DNA of 64,000 nucleotides from Mycobacterium kansasii ATCC 12478. GTDB lineage: Bacteria > Actinomycetota > Actinomycetes > Mycobacteriales > Mycobacteriaceae. Within the stretch, counting starts at the first letter, position 1; the number at the start of each line of letters is the position of its first letter. The stretch covers positions 5,456,001 through 5,520,000 of the forward strand of contig NC_022663.1 of assembly GCF_000157895.3 (NCBI RefSeq). The letters run 5' to 3'. Below the pieces are notes generated by a model. That model was given only the letters and a program-made list of their open reading frames with translations. It searched no databases and was not told where the DNA came from. Of the stretch, positions 34,182 through 41,957 are shown piece after piece. The translations under genes were made by a program, and so were the position numbers.

Positions 34182-35831
34182 CGGGCCGGTGGGAAGCAGC
34201 AGCCGGGAATTGCCGAAATGCACCGAGTGGGTGGCGGGCTTGGTCTGCTGGCCGGTTAGTGCCGGTTCTCCGGTGCCCAGGTTGGCTGCGTAGCGCGGAA
34301 ACCAACTACCGGCGATCAGGACGCGGATACGGGAGCCGGCTTTGAACCGGTGGGCGACGGCGTCGAGTTCGATGCGGACCGTCTCCGGCGCGTCCCCGAG
34401 CCGACGGTAGCCGTCGCTGACATTGCGTGATCGGCCCTTGGTGTCGACCTCGCTGACCCGGACGAACACGTCGACGTTGGGGTTGTCCGAGGAGTGCGTC
34501 AGTTCGACGACGGGGTTTCCGTAGATGTACAGATCGCGCGTAAGTGAAGCGCCGGTCAAGCACAGCACGTCGTTGCGCCGCGCGAGCCGGCTGTCGTTGC
34601 GGTAGCCGCCCTTCGACAGCAGCGGTCCGCCCGTGATGGGGGTCGGGTCGGTGGGATCGAAGCGGAAAGTCGCCGGTGGCGCGCCGGCCGGCGGCGCCGT
34701 CTCGTCGAGGCGGCCGTTCGGCTGCAGGTACAGCACCCGTTCGGTGGTGGCCGGCGGCCACTGGGGCAGGGAGCGCCAGCCGTGGCGGTTCACGAAGACC
34801 CGGACGGCAGCCGCGCGGCGCGGGGCGGGCGCGTTGCCAACGTGGGCGTCCAGCCAGTCCAACGACTCCCGAGCGCAGGTGGCCAGCCCTTTACTCATTG
34901 TCTGGGTATGGGTCCACGGACCGACTGTCAGCGCCACCTCTACGCCTCGGTCGCGCAGCTGCTGATACTGGTGCAGCGTCTGGTCCAGGAAGATGTCCTG
35001 CCAGCCGGTCAGCAGCAGGACCGGAACCTCAACGCGGTCCAACGCGGCGGGATAACGCCGTGATTCCCAGAAGGGGTGATCGTGGTCGGCGTTTTGTACC
35101 CAGGATTCGAACCAGGGTGCGCCCTCGCCGAGCAGTGTCCGGGCCGCCGAGTTCATCGGCATCCCAGAGATGGCACGTTTCACCTTGCGCGGCGCCCGTA
35201 GCTGGCGGATCGCGCCTCGCAGCGGCCCCGATTCTTCTTGACGCGAAACCAGATAACTCCAGCCCAAGAAGTCGTTGACGGCAAACGATCCGGTGCCCCA
35301 CACCGAGGCCCGGAAATCGTGTGGCCCCACGGTGATGACGGCCGCGGCCAGCTCCGGCGGCGGATCGTGCAGCAGCGCCCACTGAGTGAAACCCAAGTAT
35401 GAGAGGCCGACGGTTCCGAACCGGCCGGTGAACCACGGTTGGCGCCGCAACCACTCGACGGTGTCGGCACCGTCGGCCGCTTCGTTGGCCATCGGTTCGA
35501 ATTCGCCGGCCGACCCGAAAGTTCCGCGCACGCTTTGCAACACCACGTGATAGCCGCGCGCGGCATAGAGCCCGGCGAACACCAAAGAAAACGGGAAGCC
35601 CCGCCCGTAGGGGCCGCGGACCAGCAGGGTACCGACGGGTTCGGACGTAGCGGGCGCGTAGTGGTCGGCGACCAGGTGAATCCCGTCGCGCATCGGGACG
35701 TGCACCCGGCTCACGGTGTAGCGCGTGGTCGCGCGGGGCAGACGCAGCAGCGCGCCAACCGCTCCCGGGACGGCGCGGCCGGCTCGCCTGCTCGGGCCGC
35801 GCTGCTCGGACCGTGGCGAGGTGGCGCTCAC
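34140..35831 (-). CDS. CocE/NonD-type alpha/beta hydrolase (563 aa), Rv2800-like
   Basis: A Xaa-Pro dipeptidyl-peptidase S15/cocaine-esterase-like protein. The alpha/beta hydrolase core begins near VHVPMRDGIHLVADHY. The nucleophile elbow is GLSYLG, the acid is probably the Asp in QDIFLD, and the catalytic His is in GPWTHTQ. The C-terminal jelly-roll (PepX_C) domain occupies about residues 350-560. No signal peptide is evident, although the N-terminus is Arg-rich (RSEQRGPSRRAGR). The gene is in an apparent operon with the secreted protein gene 10 nt upstream (35842-36423) and overlaps DUF1802 convergently at its 3' end. Confidence 0.87.
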   Translation of the reverse strand: MSATSPRSEQRGPSRRAGRAVPGAVGALLRLPRATTRYTVSRVHVPMRDGIHLVADHYAPATSEPVGTLLVRGPYGRGFPFSLVFAGLYAARGYHVVLQSVRGTFGSAGEFEPMANEAADGADTVEWLRRQPWFTGRFGTVGLSYLGFTQWALLHDPPPELAAAVITVGPHDFRASVWGTGSFAVNDFLGWSYLVSRQEESGPLRGAIRQLRAPRKVKRAISGMPMNSAARTLLGEGAPWFESWVQNADHDHPFWESRRYPAALDRVEVPVLLLTGWQDIFLDQTLHQYQQLRDRGVEVALTVGPWTHTQTMSKGLATCARESLDWLDAHVGNAPAPRRAAAVRVFVNRHGWRSLPQWPPATTERVLYLQPNGRLDETAPPAGAPPATFRFDPTDPTPITGGPLLSKGGYRNDSRLARRNDVLCLTGASLTRDLYIYGNPVVELTHSSDNPNVDVFVRVSEVDTKGRSRNVSDGYRRLGDAPETVRIELDAVAHRFKAGSRIRVLIAGSWFPRYAANLGTGEPALTGQQTKPATHSVHFGNSRLLLPTGPSADRVANPGGDLG

Positions 35832-35841
35832 TGTGCGCGGC

Positions 35842-36423
35842 CTAGAACTTGTAATACGGAGCCAGATCGTTGGCCCGTTGCAGGTTGGTGGAGGGGCAGT
35901 CGACGTCGGGCTCGGAGTAGACCGTCGAGTAGAACAGCGACTGCTGGATCACCCCATAGCTCGTTTTGAACGTCACCATGCACGAGGAGTACCAGAAGCT
36001 GTTGTGGTAGGTCGGCTTGAGCACCCAATACTGCGCGGCGCGGTGGCCGGCGATGGTGGTCTCGATGGCGTCCGCCGGCAGAGTCTGGGCGTAGCTGCGC
36101 CAGGTGATGGGCTCGACGGCCAGCTGATAGTTGCCCGCGTCGTAGTGGCACCGCAACCCCTCCTCGGCTTCCGGCGGTGTGTAGGCGAGGCCGAGGCGCT
36201 GGACTGCGTCGAAGGGAATGTCGTTGCACGGGTCGAACGGGCTCGGATCGGTGGTCGCCACGATGGGGCTCTTCATGGTGGTCGACATCGGTTCTGCAGT
36301 TGACCGCAACTCGACACTGCCGTCGGCCGGCGACGCCGAGGCGCCATGCCAGCCCACGGTCCCCGCTACGGCAGCTGTGACCAGCGCACCGAGCGCTCCG
36401 GCCAGACGCACCTTGGCGAACAC
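35842..36423 (-). CDS. Secreted or membrane-anchored protein, Rv2799-like (193 aa)
   Basis: It starts at GTG 36423 (MFAKVRLAGALGALVTAAVAGTVGW), an uncleaved or Sec-type signal. A mature domain follows with two or three cysteines: FDPCNDIPFDAVQRLGL, LRCHYDAGNY, SSCMVTF and VDCPS. The DPC-x-x-I-P pattern followed by Cys pairs resembles DUF3558-type mycobacterial envelope proteins, but the match is loose. AGGGGG lies 4 nt before the GTG. A longer open frame upstream runs into the divergent WXG-like gene and is not coding. The function is unknown; co-transcription with the CocE-type hydrolase suggests a shared envelope role. Confidence 0.78.
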   Translation of the reverse strand: MFAKVRLAGALGALVTAAVAGTVGWHGASASPADGSVELRSTAEPMSTTMKSPIVATTDPSPFDPCNDIPFDAVQRLGLAYTPPEAEEGLRCHYDAGNYQLAVEPITWRSYAQTLPADAIETTIAGHRAAQYWVLKPTYHNSFWYSSCMVTFKTSYGVIQQSLFYSTVYSEPDVDCPSTNLQRANDLAPYYKF

Positions 36424-36558
36424 GACACCCCCTGCCTTTGGCGGTCCCTTTGCCGGGAGTGTACAAGTCGCCTCCGCGCCGTCACAGAGGTTCGCTGAGT
36501 TGTGCACCCATGAGGCGCTTGGCATGCTGGGGTCTCCACATGGCATCAGGAGGTTGGG

Positions 36559-36879
36559 ATGTTTCAGCTCAGCCCGGAGGAGTGGATGTCCTCGGCGGTG
36601 CACGTGACCGGTCAGGGTGAGGGGTTGGCGACCGCGCATTTGACGTCCGACTATCGGCTTCAGTCGGCGCAGGTGGGCTGGCAAGGCGCCTCGGCGACGG
36701 CGTTCGATGCCAAACTGGGCGACTGGTTGGAGGTGTCCAGGGCGCTGCTGACCCGGGTCGGTGACCACGCACGCGGCCTGCACGAGGCCGCTGTCCGGCA
36801 CGCGGCGGCGGAGGAGGAAAGGGCACATGCGTTAGCGCGGGTCGGCGCTTCTGCCGTCGGTACGACGCGTCAGGTGTGA
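36559..36879 (+). CDS. WXG100-like small protein (106 aa), Rv2798c-like
   Basis: A helical protein of ESAT-6/WXG100 size with W41-Q-G43 in QVGWQGASATAFDAKLG, placed in the turn between two amphipathic helices as in WXG100 proteins. No signal peptide is present, as expected for type VII substrates. It is followed after 3 nt by the 562-aa hydrolase gene, so the two very probably form a pair. A GGAGG lies upstream of ATG 36559. The C-terminal YxxxD/E export motif is not evident, so secretion is inference. Confidence 0.75.
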   Translation: MFQLSPEEWMSSAVHVTGQGEGLATAHLTSDYRLQSAQVGWQGASATAFDAKLGDWLEVSRALLTRVGDHARGLHEAAVRHAAAEEERAHALARVGASAVGTTRQV

Positions 36880-36882
36880 TCG

Positions 36883-38571
36883 GTGTCCTTGACGGTGGCC
36901 GATATCGATCGGTGGAACGCGCAAGCGGTCCGGGAGGTGTTTCACGCCGCCAAGTCCCGAGCCGAGGTGACGTTGGAGGTGTCCCGTCAGTTGGCGACGT
37001 TGTCGATATTTGCGAGCTCCGGCGGCAAGACCGCTGAGGCGGCGGCACACCAAAACGAGGGGCTTCGCCGCGATCTCGACGCCCACGGTTACGAGGCGTT
37101 GGCCGTTGCCCGCGCGGCTGACAGGGCCGCGGACGGCATTGTGAAGGTTCAATCGGACCTGGCCGCACTACGCAAAGCCGCCGCGGCCGCCGAGCTGACG
37201 GTCGACGCGCTCAGCAACAAGGTGGTGCCGGTCCCCGGACTGCGGTATACCGAGGCCGAGTGGGCGCGGATGCTGGCCAAGCAAGCGGAGCTGCAGGCCG
37301 AGCTCGATGTGATCGTTGCCGAGGCCAACGCCGTCGACGAGCAATTGGCCTCAGCGGTCAACATGGCTGACGGAGATGCGCCCATCCCGGCGGAGTCCGG
37401 TCCGCCGGTCGGTCCCGAAGGCCTGACACCGACACAGCTTGCCAGCGACGCCAACGAGGAGCGGCTGCGCGAGGAGCGCGCCAAGCTGCAAGCCCGTATC
37501 GGACAGTTGCAGGGACGATACGACGACCTTGCGGCACAGGCTGCCAGAGATTACAACAACGGCATCCTGAACAGCGACGCGTTGGGCCAGCTTGCCGCCC
37601 TTGATGGTCAGCTCAGTGCCGCCAAGGGTCGGCTGGCCGACCTTGACGCCGTCGATCAGGCGCTGCGCAATGCCCCGGAGACTTACCTCGCCCAACTCCG
37701 GATTCCCGACGACCCGCACCAGCAGGTGCTGGCGGCCGTGGCCGTCGGCAATCCGGATACCGCGGCCAACGTGTCGGTGACCGTGCCTGGGGTGGGTTCC
37801 ACAACTCGAGGTACTTTGCCCGGGATGGTGACCGAGGCCCGCAACTTGCAGAGAGAAGAAATTCGGCAACTCAATGCCGCCGGCAAGCCCGCGTCAGTTG
37901 CCACGATCGCTTGGATGGGCTACACGCCGCCGCCCAACCCGCTCGACACCGGGAGCGCGGGCGATTTGTGGCAGACCATGACCGACGAGCAGGCACGAGC
38001 CGGCGCTGCGGACTTATCAAAGTATCTGCAGCAGGTCCGAGCAAACAACCCCAATGGCCACCTGACGGTGTTGGGACACTCCTACGGGTCGCTAACCGCG
38101 TCGCTGGCCTTGCAGGACCTCAACGCCCACGGTTCCCACCCGGTTAACGATGTGGTGTTCTACGGCTCGCCCGGCCTGGAACTGTACAGCCCGGCGCAGC
38201 TCGGGCTCGACCACGGGCAGGCCTACGTCATGCAGGCTCCGCACGACCTCATCACAGATCTCGTGGCCCCGGTGGCACCACTGCACGGCTGGGGTCCGGA
38301 CCCCTACCTGACCCCCGGGTTGACCGAACTCTCGTCACAGGCCGGCTTCGATCGGAGCGGCATTTGGCGTGACGGGGTGTATGCCCATGGCGACTATCCT
38401 CGCGTCTTCCAAGACGCCGCTGGCCAGCCGCAGCTGCGGATGTCCGGCTACAACTTCGCGGCGATCGCCGCCGGGCTGCCCGGCAACAAGGTGGAGGCGC
38501 CGTTGCTTCCGCCGGTTCTGGGCGGTGGCATGCCCGGCGCGCCGGGCCCGGTACCGGAAGGGGGGCACTGA
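36883..38571 (+). CDS. DUF1023 alpha/beta hydrolase with WXG-like coiled N-terminus (562 aa), Rv2797c-like
   Basis: The first ~120 residues are helical (MSLTVADIDRWNAQAVREVF...) and end with FASSGGKTAEAA. Related proteins, as I recall, have a Trp-Gly-Gly here, so the WXG-type turn is degenerate. Residues ~190-270 are strongly coiled-coil (EERLREERAKLQARIGQLQG). The C-terminal DUF1023 hydrolase domain carries the nucleophile elbow G398-H-S400-Y-G-S and a PHDLITD acid segment. A Pro/Gly-rich tail follows. Helical export domain plus lipase/esterase-like domain suggests a type VII effector or cell-envelope enzyme. That is inference and no substrate is known. Start GTG 36883 is 3 nt after the WXG-like stop. 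The TGA shares its A with the first lppV ATG. Confidence 0.85.
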   Translation: MSLTVADIDRWNAQAVREVFHAAKSRAEVTLEVSRQLATLSIFASSGGKTAEAAAHQNEGLRRDLDAHGYEALAVARAADRAADGIVKVQSDLAALRKAAAAAELTVDALSNKVVPVPGLRYTEAEWARMLAKQAELQAELDVIVAEANAVDEQLASAVNMADGDAPIPAESGPPVGPEGLTPTQLASDANEERLREERAKLQARIGQLQGRYDDLAAQAARDYNNGILNSDALGQLAALDGQLSAAKGRLADLDAVDQALRNAPETYLAQLRIPDDPHQQVLAAVAVGNPDTAANVSVTVPGVGSTTRGTLPGMVTEARNLQREEIRQLNAAGKPASVATIAWMGYTPPPNPLDTGSAGDLWQTMTDEQARAGAADLSKYLQQVRANNPNGHLTVLGHSYGSLTASLALQDLNAHGSHPVNDVVFYGSPGLELYSPAQLGLDHGQAYVMQAPHDLITDLVAPVAPLHGWGPDPYLTPGLTELSSQAGFDRSGIWRDGVYAHGDYPRVFQDAAGQPQLRMSGYNFAAIAAGLPGNKVEAPLLPPVLGGGMPGAPGPVPEGGH

Positions 38572-39134
38572 TGCGGTGGCCGATGGCGTGGCTGCTGACC
38601 GTGGTCTGTGTGATGGTGCTGGGCTGCGGTCGCAGCGGTCATGGGACCGGTAGTGGAGAGGAGGGGCCGTTGAGCCCGGAGAAGGTCGCCGAACTTGAGA
38701 ACGCATTGCGCGCCAAGCCGGCGCTGGAAGCAGCGAAGGACGAGTACCGGGCTGTGGCGGCCGAAATGGCAAATGCAATCACAGCATTGGTGCCCGGGTT
38801 GACATGGAGGACCGACATGGATACCTGGACGGGCTGCGGTGGCGATTATGAATGGACCAGGGCAAAAGCCGCGTATTTCATGGTGGTCTTCAGTGGACCA
38901 ATCCCGGACGACAAGTGGCCGCAGGCCGTGCAGATCGTCAAAGACCGTGGTAAACAATTCGGCGCCACCAACTTCGGGGTGATGAAAAACAAGCCTGGCG
39001 ATCACGATGTCTACATCGCGGGCCATGGCGGAGTCGAGTTCAAGCTATCCACTCAGAAGGCGGCGGTGCTCACCGCGCAATCGGACTGCCGCATCAGCCA
39101 AACCGATACGCCGAAACCCTCGCCCAGCGCGTAG
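38571..39134 (+). CDS. lppV: LppV-type lipoprotein, copy A (187 aa)
   Basis: The signal peptide MRWPMAWLLTVVCVMVLGCG has Cys19 as the lipidation site. The LppA-family mature domain follows: SPEKVAELENALRAKP, PGLTWRTDMD, then the dimorphic central module TWTGCGGDYEWTRAKAAYF. The distal module is VVFSGPIPDDKWPQ ... KDRGKQFG ... YIAGHGGVEF, with a final cysteine in QSDCRIS. The two mature cysteines (TGC, SDC) may pair. The ATG uses the last base of the hydrolase stop, so translation is coupled to it. The likely location is the outer face of the plasma membrane. The function is unknown; see the array finding. Confidence 0.88.
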   Translation: MRWPMAWLLTVVCVMVLGCGRSGHGTGSGEEGPLSPEKVAELENALRAKPALEAAKDEYRAVAAEMANAITALVPGLTWRTDMDTWTGCGGDYEWTRAKAAYFMVVFSGPIPDDKWPQAVQIVKDRGKQFGATNFGVMKNKPGDHDVYIAGHGGVEFKLSTQKAAVLTAQSDCRISQTDTPKPSPSA

Positions 39135-39177
39135 CGGTTCGGACCGTGGCAAAAGACTAGTGACGCAGGTTCCCAAC

Positions 39178-39738
39178 ATGCGATGGCTTGTGGCCTGGCT
39201 GGCCGTGGTTTGTGTGATGGTGCTGGGCTGTGGTCGCATCGGTCATGGAACCGGTCGTGGCGAGGAGGGGCCGTTGAGCCCCGAAAAGGTGGCCGAATTG
39301 GAGAACCCGCTGCGGGCCAAGCCGCCGCTAGAGGCCGCCAAGGATCAGTACCGGGCCGCGGTGACTCAGATGGCCAATGCGATAACGGCCCTGGTGCCTG
39401 GGTTGACTTGGTCGATGGATATGGACAGCTGGAATCACTGTGGAGGCGAATATGTATGGACCGACGCCAAGATGGCGTATTTCATGGCCGGATTCAGCGG
39501 ACCAATCCCGGACGACAAGTGGCCGCAGGCCGTGCAGATCGTTAAGGACGGGGCAAAACAGTTCGGCGCAACCAACTTTGGTGTCATGAAGGATAAACCG
39601 GGAGACCACGACGTGTACATTTCCGGAGCCGGCGGTATCGAATTCAAGCTCGGCACCCAGGTCGCGTCATCGCTCACCGCACAGTCGGACTGCCGCATCA
39701 GCCAAACCGATACGCCGAAACCCTCCCCCAGCGCGTAG
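39178..39738 (+). CDS. LppV-type lipoprotein, copy B (186 aa)
   Basis: The signal peptide MRWLVAWLAVVCVMVLGC has Cys18 as the lipidation site. The mature part begins GRIGHGTGRGEEGPLSP and continues NPLRAKPPLEAAKDQYRAAV. Its central module is SWNHCGGEYVWTDAKMAYF, as in copy C. Its distal module is GFSGPIPDDKWPQ ... KDGAKQFG ... YISGAGGIEF, as in copy D. The cysteines of the mature domain are conserved. ATG 39178 is used because all four copies share this position; an in-frame GTG at 39160 (MTQVPNMRWL) is possible. No strong ribosome-binding site is seen, so it may depend on read-through from copy A, 43 nt upstream. Confidence 0.87.
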   Translation: MRWLVAWLAVVCVMVLGCGRIGHGTGRGEEGPLSPEKVAELENPLRAKPPLEAAKDQYRAAVTQMANAITALVPGLTWSMDMDSWNHCGGEYVWTDAKMAYFMAGFSGPIPDDKWPQAVQIVKDGAKQFGATNFGVMKDKPGDHDVYISGAGGIEFKLGTQVASSLTAQSDCRISQTDTPKPSPSA

Positions 39739-39781
39739 CGGTTCGGACCGTGGCAAAAGACTAGTGACGCAGGTTCCCGAC

Positions 39782-40342
39782 ATGCGATGGCTTGTGGCCT
39801 GGCTGGCCGTGGTTTGTGTGATGGTGCTGGGCTGTGGTCGCATCGGTCATGGAACCGGTCGTGGTGAGGAGGGGCCGTTGAGCCCCGAAAAGGTGGCCGA
39901 ATTGGAGAACCCGCTGCGGGCCAAGCCTTCATTGGAGGCCGCCAGGGAGGAGTATCGCGCCGCGGTGACGCAGATGGCCAATTCGATCACAGGCTTGGTG
40001 CCGGGGTTGACTTGGCGAACCGATATGGACAGCTGGAACCACTGTGAAGGCGAATATGTATGGACCGACGCCAAGATGGCTTACCTCATGGTGGTCTTCA
40101 GTGGACCAATCCCGGACGACAAGTGGCCGCAGGCCGTGCAGATCGTCAAAGACCGTGGTAAACAATTCGGCGCCACCAACTTCGGGGTGATGAAAAACAA
40201 GCCTGGCGATCACGATGTCTACATCGCGGGCCATGGCGGAGTCGAGTTCAAGCTATCCACTCAGAAAGCGGCGGTCCTCACGGCACAGTCAGATTGCCGG
40301 ATCAGCGAAACCGACACCCCGAAACCACCGCCAACCTCCTAG
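39782..40342 (+). CDS. LppV-type lipoprotein, copy C (186 aa)
   Basis: The 5' part and the preceding intergenic region are nearly identical to copy B (MRWLVAWLAVVCVMVLGC, then NPLRAKPSLEAAREEYRAAV). The central module is SWNHCEGEYVWTDAKMAYL (B type). The distal module, from VVFSGPIPDDKW to FKLSTQK, is identical at the DNA level to copy A over 181 bp. The tail is SETDTPKPPPTS. This A/B chimera is best explained by gene conversion or unequal crossing over. In-frame GTG 39764 is an alternative start. All expected cysteines are kept, so the gene looks functional. Confidence 0.87.
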   Translation: MRWLVAWLAVVCVMVLGCGRIGHGTGRGEEGPLSPEKVAELENPLRAKPSLEAAREEYRAAVTQMANSITGLVPGLTWRTDMDSWNHCEGEYVWTDAKMAYLMVVFSGPIPDDKWPQAVQIVKDRGKQFGATNFGVMKNKPGDHDVYIAGHGGVEFKLSTQKAAVLTAQSDCRISETDTPKPPPTS

Positions 40343-40360
40343 CCGCCGGAGAGGACATTG

Positions 40361-40921
40361 ATGCGATTGCCCATGGCGTGGCTGATGGTCCTAATTCTTG
40401 TGATGGGCTTAGGCTGCGGTCGCATCGGTCATCGAACCGGTCGTGGAGAGGAAGGCCCGTTGAGCCCGGAGAAGGTGGCCGAATTGGAGAACCCGCTGCG
40501 GGCTAAGCCGCCGCTAGAGGCCGCCAAGGATCAGTACCGGGCCGCGGTGACTCAGATGGCCAACGCGATAACGGCCCTGGTGCCTGGGTTGACTTGGTCG
40601 ATGGACATGGATACCTGGACTGGCTGCGGCGGTGACTACGAGTGGACCAGGGCCAAAGCGGCCTATTTCATGGTCGGGTTTAGTGGACCAATCCCCGACG
40701 ACAACTGGCCGCAGGCCGTTCAGATCGTTAAGGACGGGGCAAAACAATTCGGCGTGACCAACTTTGGTGTCATGAAAGACAAGCCGGGTGACCACGACAT
40801 ATACATTTCCGGAGCTGGCGGCATATTCAAGCTCGGCACCCAGGTTGCGTCATCGCTCACCGCGCAATCGGACTGCCGCATCAGCCAGACCGACACGCCC
40901 AAACCCACGCCCACCCCGTAG
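40361..40921 (+). CDS. LppV-type lipoprotein, copy D (186 aa)
   Basis: The signal peptide MRLPMAWLMVLILVMGLGC (Cys19) differs from A-C, and the upstream region is also different, with GGAGAGGA near the start. ATG 40361 or the TTG just before it may serve. The mature part follows copy B in PPLEAAKDQYRAAV and in the distal module (KDGAKQFG, YISGAGG, lacking one residue before FKLG). The central module is TWTGCGGDYEWTRAKAAYF as in copy A. It is the last of the array, and pptH begins 71 nt later in the same direction. Confidence 0.87.
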   Translation: MRLPMAWLMVLILVMGLGCGRIGHRTGRGEEGPLSPEKVAELENPLRAKPPLEAAKDQYRAAVTQMANAITALVPGLTWSMDMDTWTGCGGDYEWTRAKAAYFMVGFSGPIPDDNWPQAVQIVKDGAKQFGVTNFGVMKDKPGDHDIYISGAGGIFKLGTQVASSLTAQSDCRISQTDTPKPTPTP

Positions 40922-40991
40922 CGCGCCGCAGCAAAGCGTGTGACAAGGAACAATTCGTCTCCACCTCGCCAGTTCATTAGGGTGGTTGATC

Positions 40992-41957
40992 GTGACAGGG
41001 CGCGAGTCGACCGGCGGACAGCCGACGCTGTGGGCTGTCTCCGACCTGCACACCGGTCACCTGGGCAACAAGCCCGTCGCCGAGTCGCTGCACCCCTCGT
41101 CGCCGGACGACTGGCTGATCGTCGCCGGCGACGTCGCCGAACGCACCGACGAGATCCGCTGGACACTGGACTTGCTGCGGCGGCGGTTCGCCAAGGTCAT
41201 CTGGGTGCCCGGTAACCACGAGTTGTGGACCACCAACCGCGACCCCGCGCAGATCTTCGGCAAAGCGCGTTACGACTACCTGGTCAATATGTGCGACGAA
41301 CTGGGCGTCGTGACCCCCGAGCACCCGTTTCCGGTGTGGACCGAACGCGGCGGCCCGGCCACCATCGTTCCGATGTTCCTGCTCTACGACTACTCCTTTC
41401 TGCCGCACGGCGCGACCAGCAAAGCCGAGGGCATGGCGATCGCCAAGCAACGCAACGTGGTGGCCACCGACGAATTCCTGCTCTCACCCGAGCCGTACTC
41501 CACCCGAACCGCCTGGTGCCACGAACGGGTGGCCAGCACGCGCGCGCGTCTTGAACAGCTCGATTGGATGCAACCGACCGTGCTCGTCAACCACTTTCCC
41601 CTGCTGCGCGAGCCCTGCGAAGCGCTGTTCTACCCGGAATTCTCGCTGTGGTGCGGAACCACCAAGACCGCCGACTGGCACACCCGCTACAACGCCGTGT
41701 GCTCGGTATACGGCCATCTCCACATTCCCCGCACCACCTGGCATGACGAGGTGCGCTTCGAAGAGGTGTCGGTGGGCTACCCGCGGGAATGGCGTCGTCG
41801 CAAGCCGTACAGCTGGCTGCGCCAAGTCCTGCCCGACCCGCAGTACGCGCCGGGTTATCTCAACGACTTCGGCGGCCACTTTGTCATCACTCCCGAGATG
41901 CGTGCCCAAGCCGCCCAATTCCGGGAACGATTGCGGCAGCGGCAATTACGGCGGTGA
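40992..41957 (+). CDS. pptH: Phosphopantetheinyl hydrolase PptH, metallophosphoesterase (321 aa)
   Basis: A calcineurin-like metallophosphoesterase with all five motifs: SDLHTGH, AGDVAER, GNHELW, VNHFPL and GHLHIP. The M. tuberculosis orthologue Rv2795c removes 4'-phosphopantetheine from carrier proteins, opposing PptT, which is encoded directly downstream. Conservation is very high through WCGTTKTADWHTRYNAVCSVYGH. GTG 40992 is preceded by AGGGTGG at 6 nt; the in-frame TTG 40986 is too close to that site. The stop overlaps the pptT GTG by 4 nt (GTGA). Confidence 0.92.
   Translation: MTGRESTGGQPTLWAVSDLHTGHLGNKPVAESLHPSSPDDWLIVAGDVAERTDEIRWTLDLLRRRFAKVIWVPGNHELWTTNRDPAQIFGKARYDYLVNMCDELGVVTPEHPFPVWTERGGPATIVPMFLLYDYSFLPHGATSKAEGMAIAKQRNVVATDEFLLSPEPYSTRTAWCHERVASTRARLEQLDWMQPTVLVNHFPLLREPCEALFYPEFSLWCGTTKTADWHTRYNAVCSVYGHLHIPRTTWHDEVRFEEVSVGYPREWRRRKPYSWLRQVLPDPQYAPGYLNDFGGHFVITPEMRAQAAQFRERLRQRQLRR

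Larger units (their letters stand above)
38571..40921 (+). repeat. Four-copy tandem array of lppV-type genes (604-bp period for the first three)
   Basis: Copies A-D start at 38571, 39178, 39782 and 40361. Copies A and C share an identical 181-bp tract (38878-39058 = 40086-40266, offset 1208). The A/B and B/C junctions (about 39083-39325 and 39687-39929) repeat with three differences over ~243 bp, offset 604. Because 1208 = 2 x 604, the array grew by duplication of a one-gene unit. The C-D gap is shorter (18 nt against 43). Confidence 0.9.
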
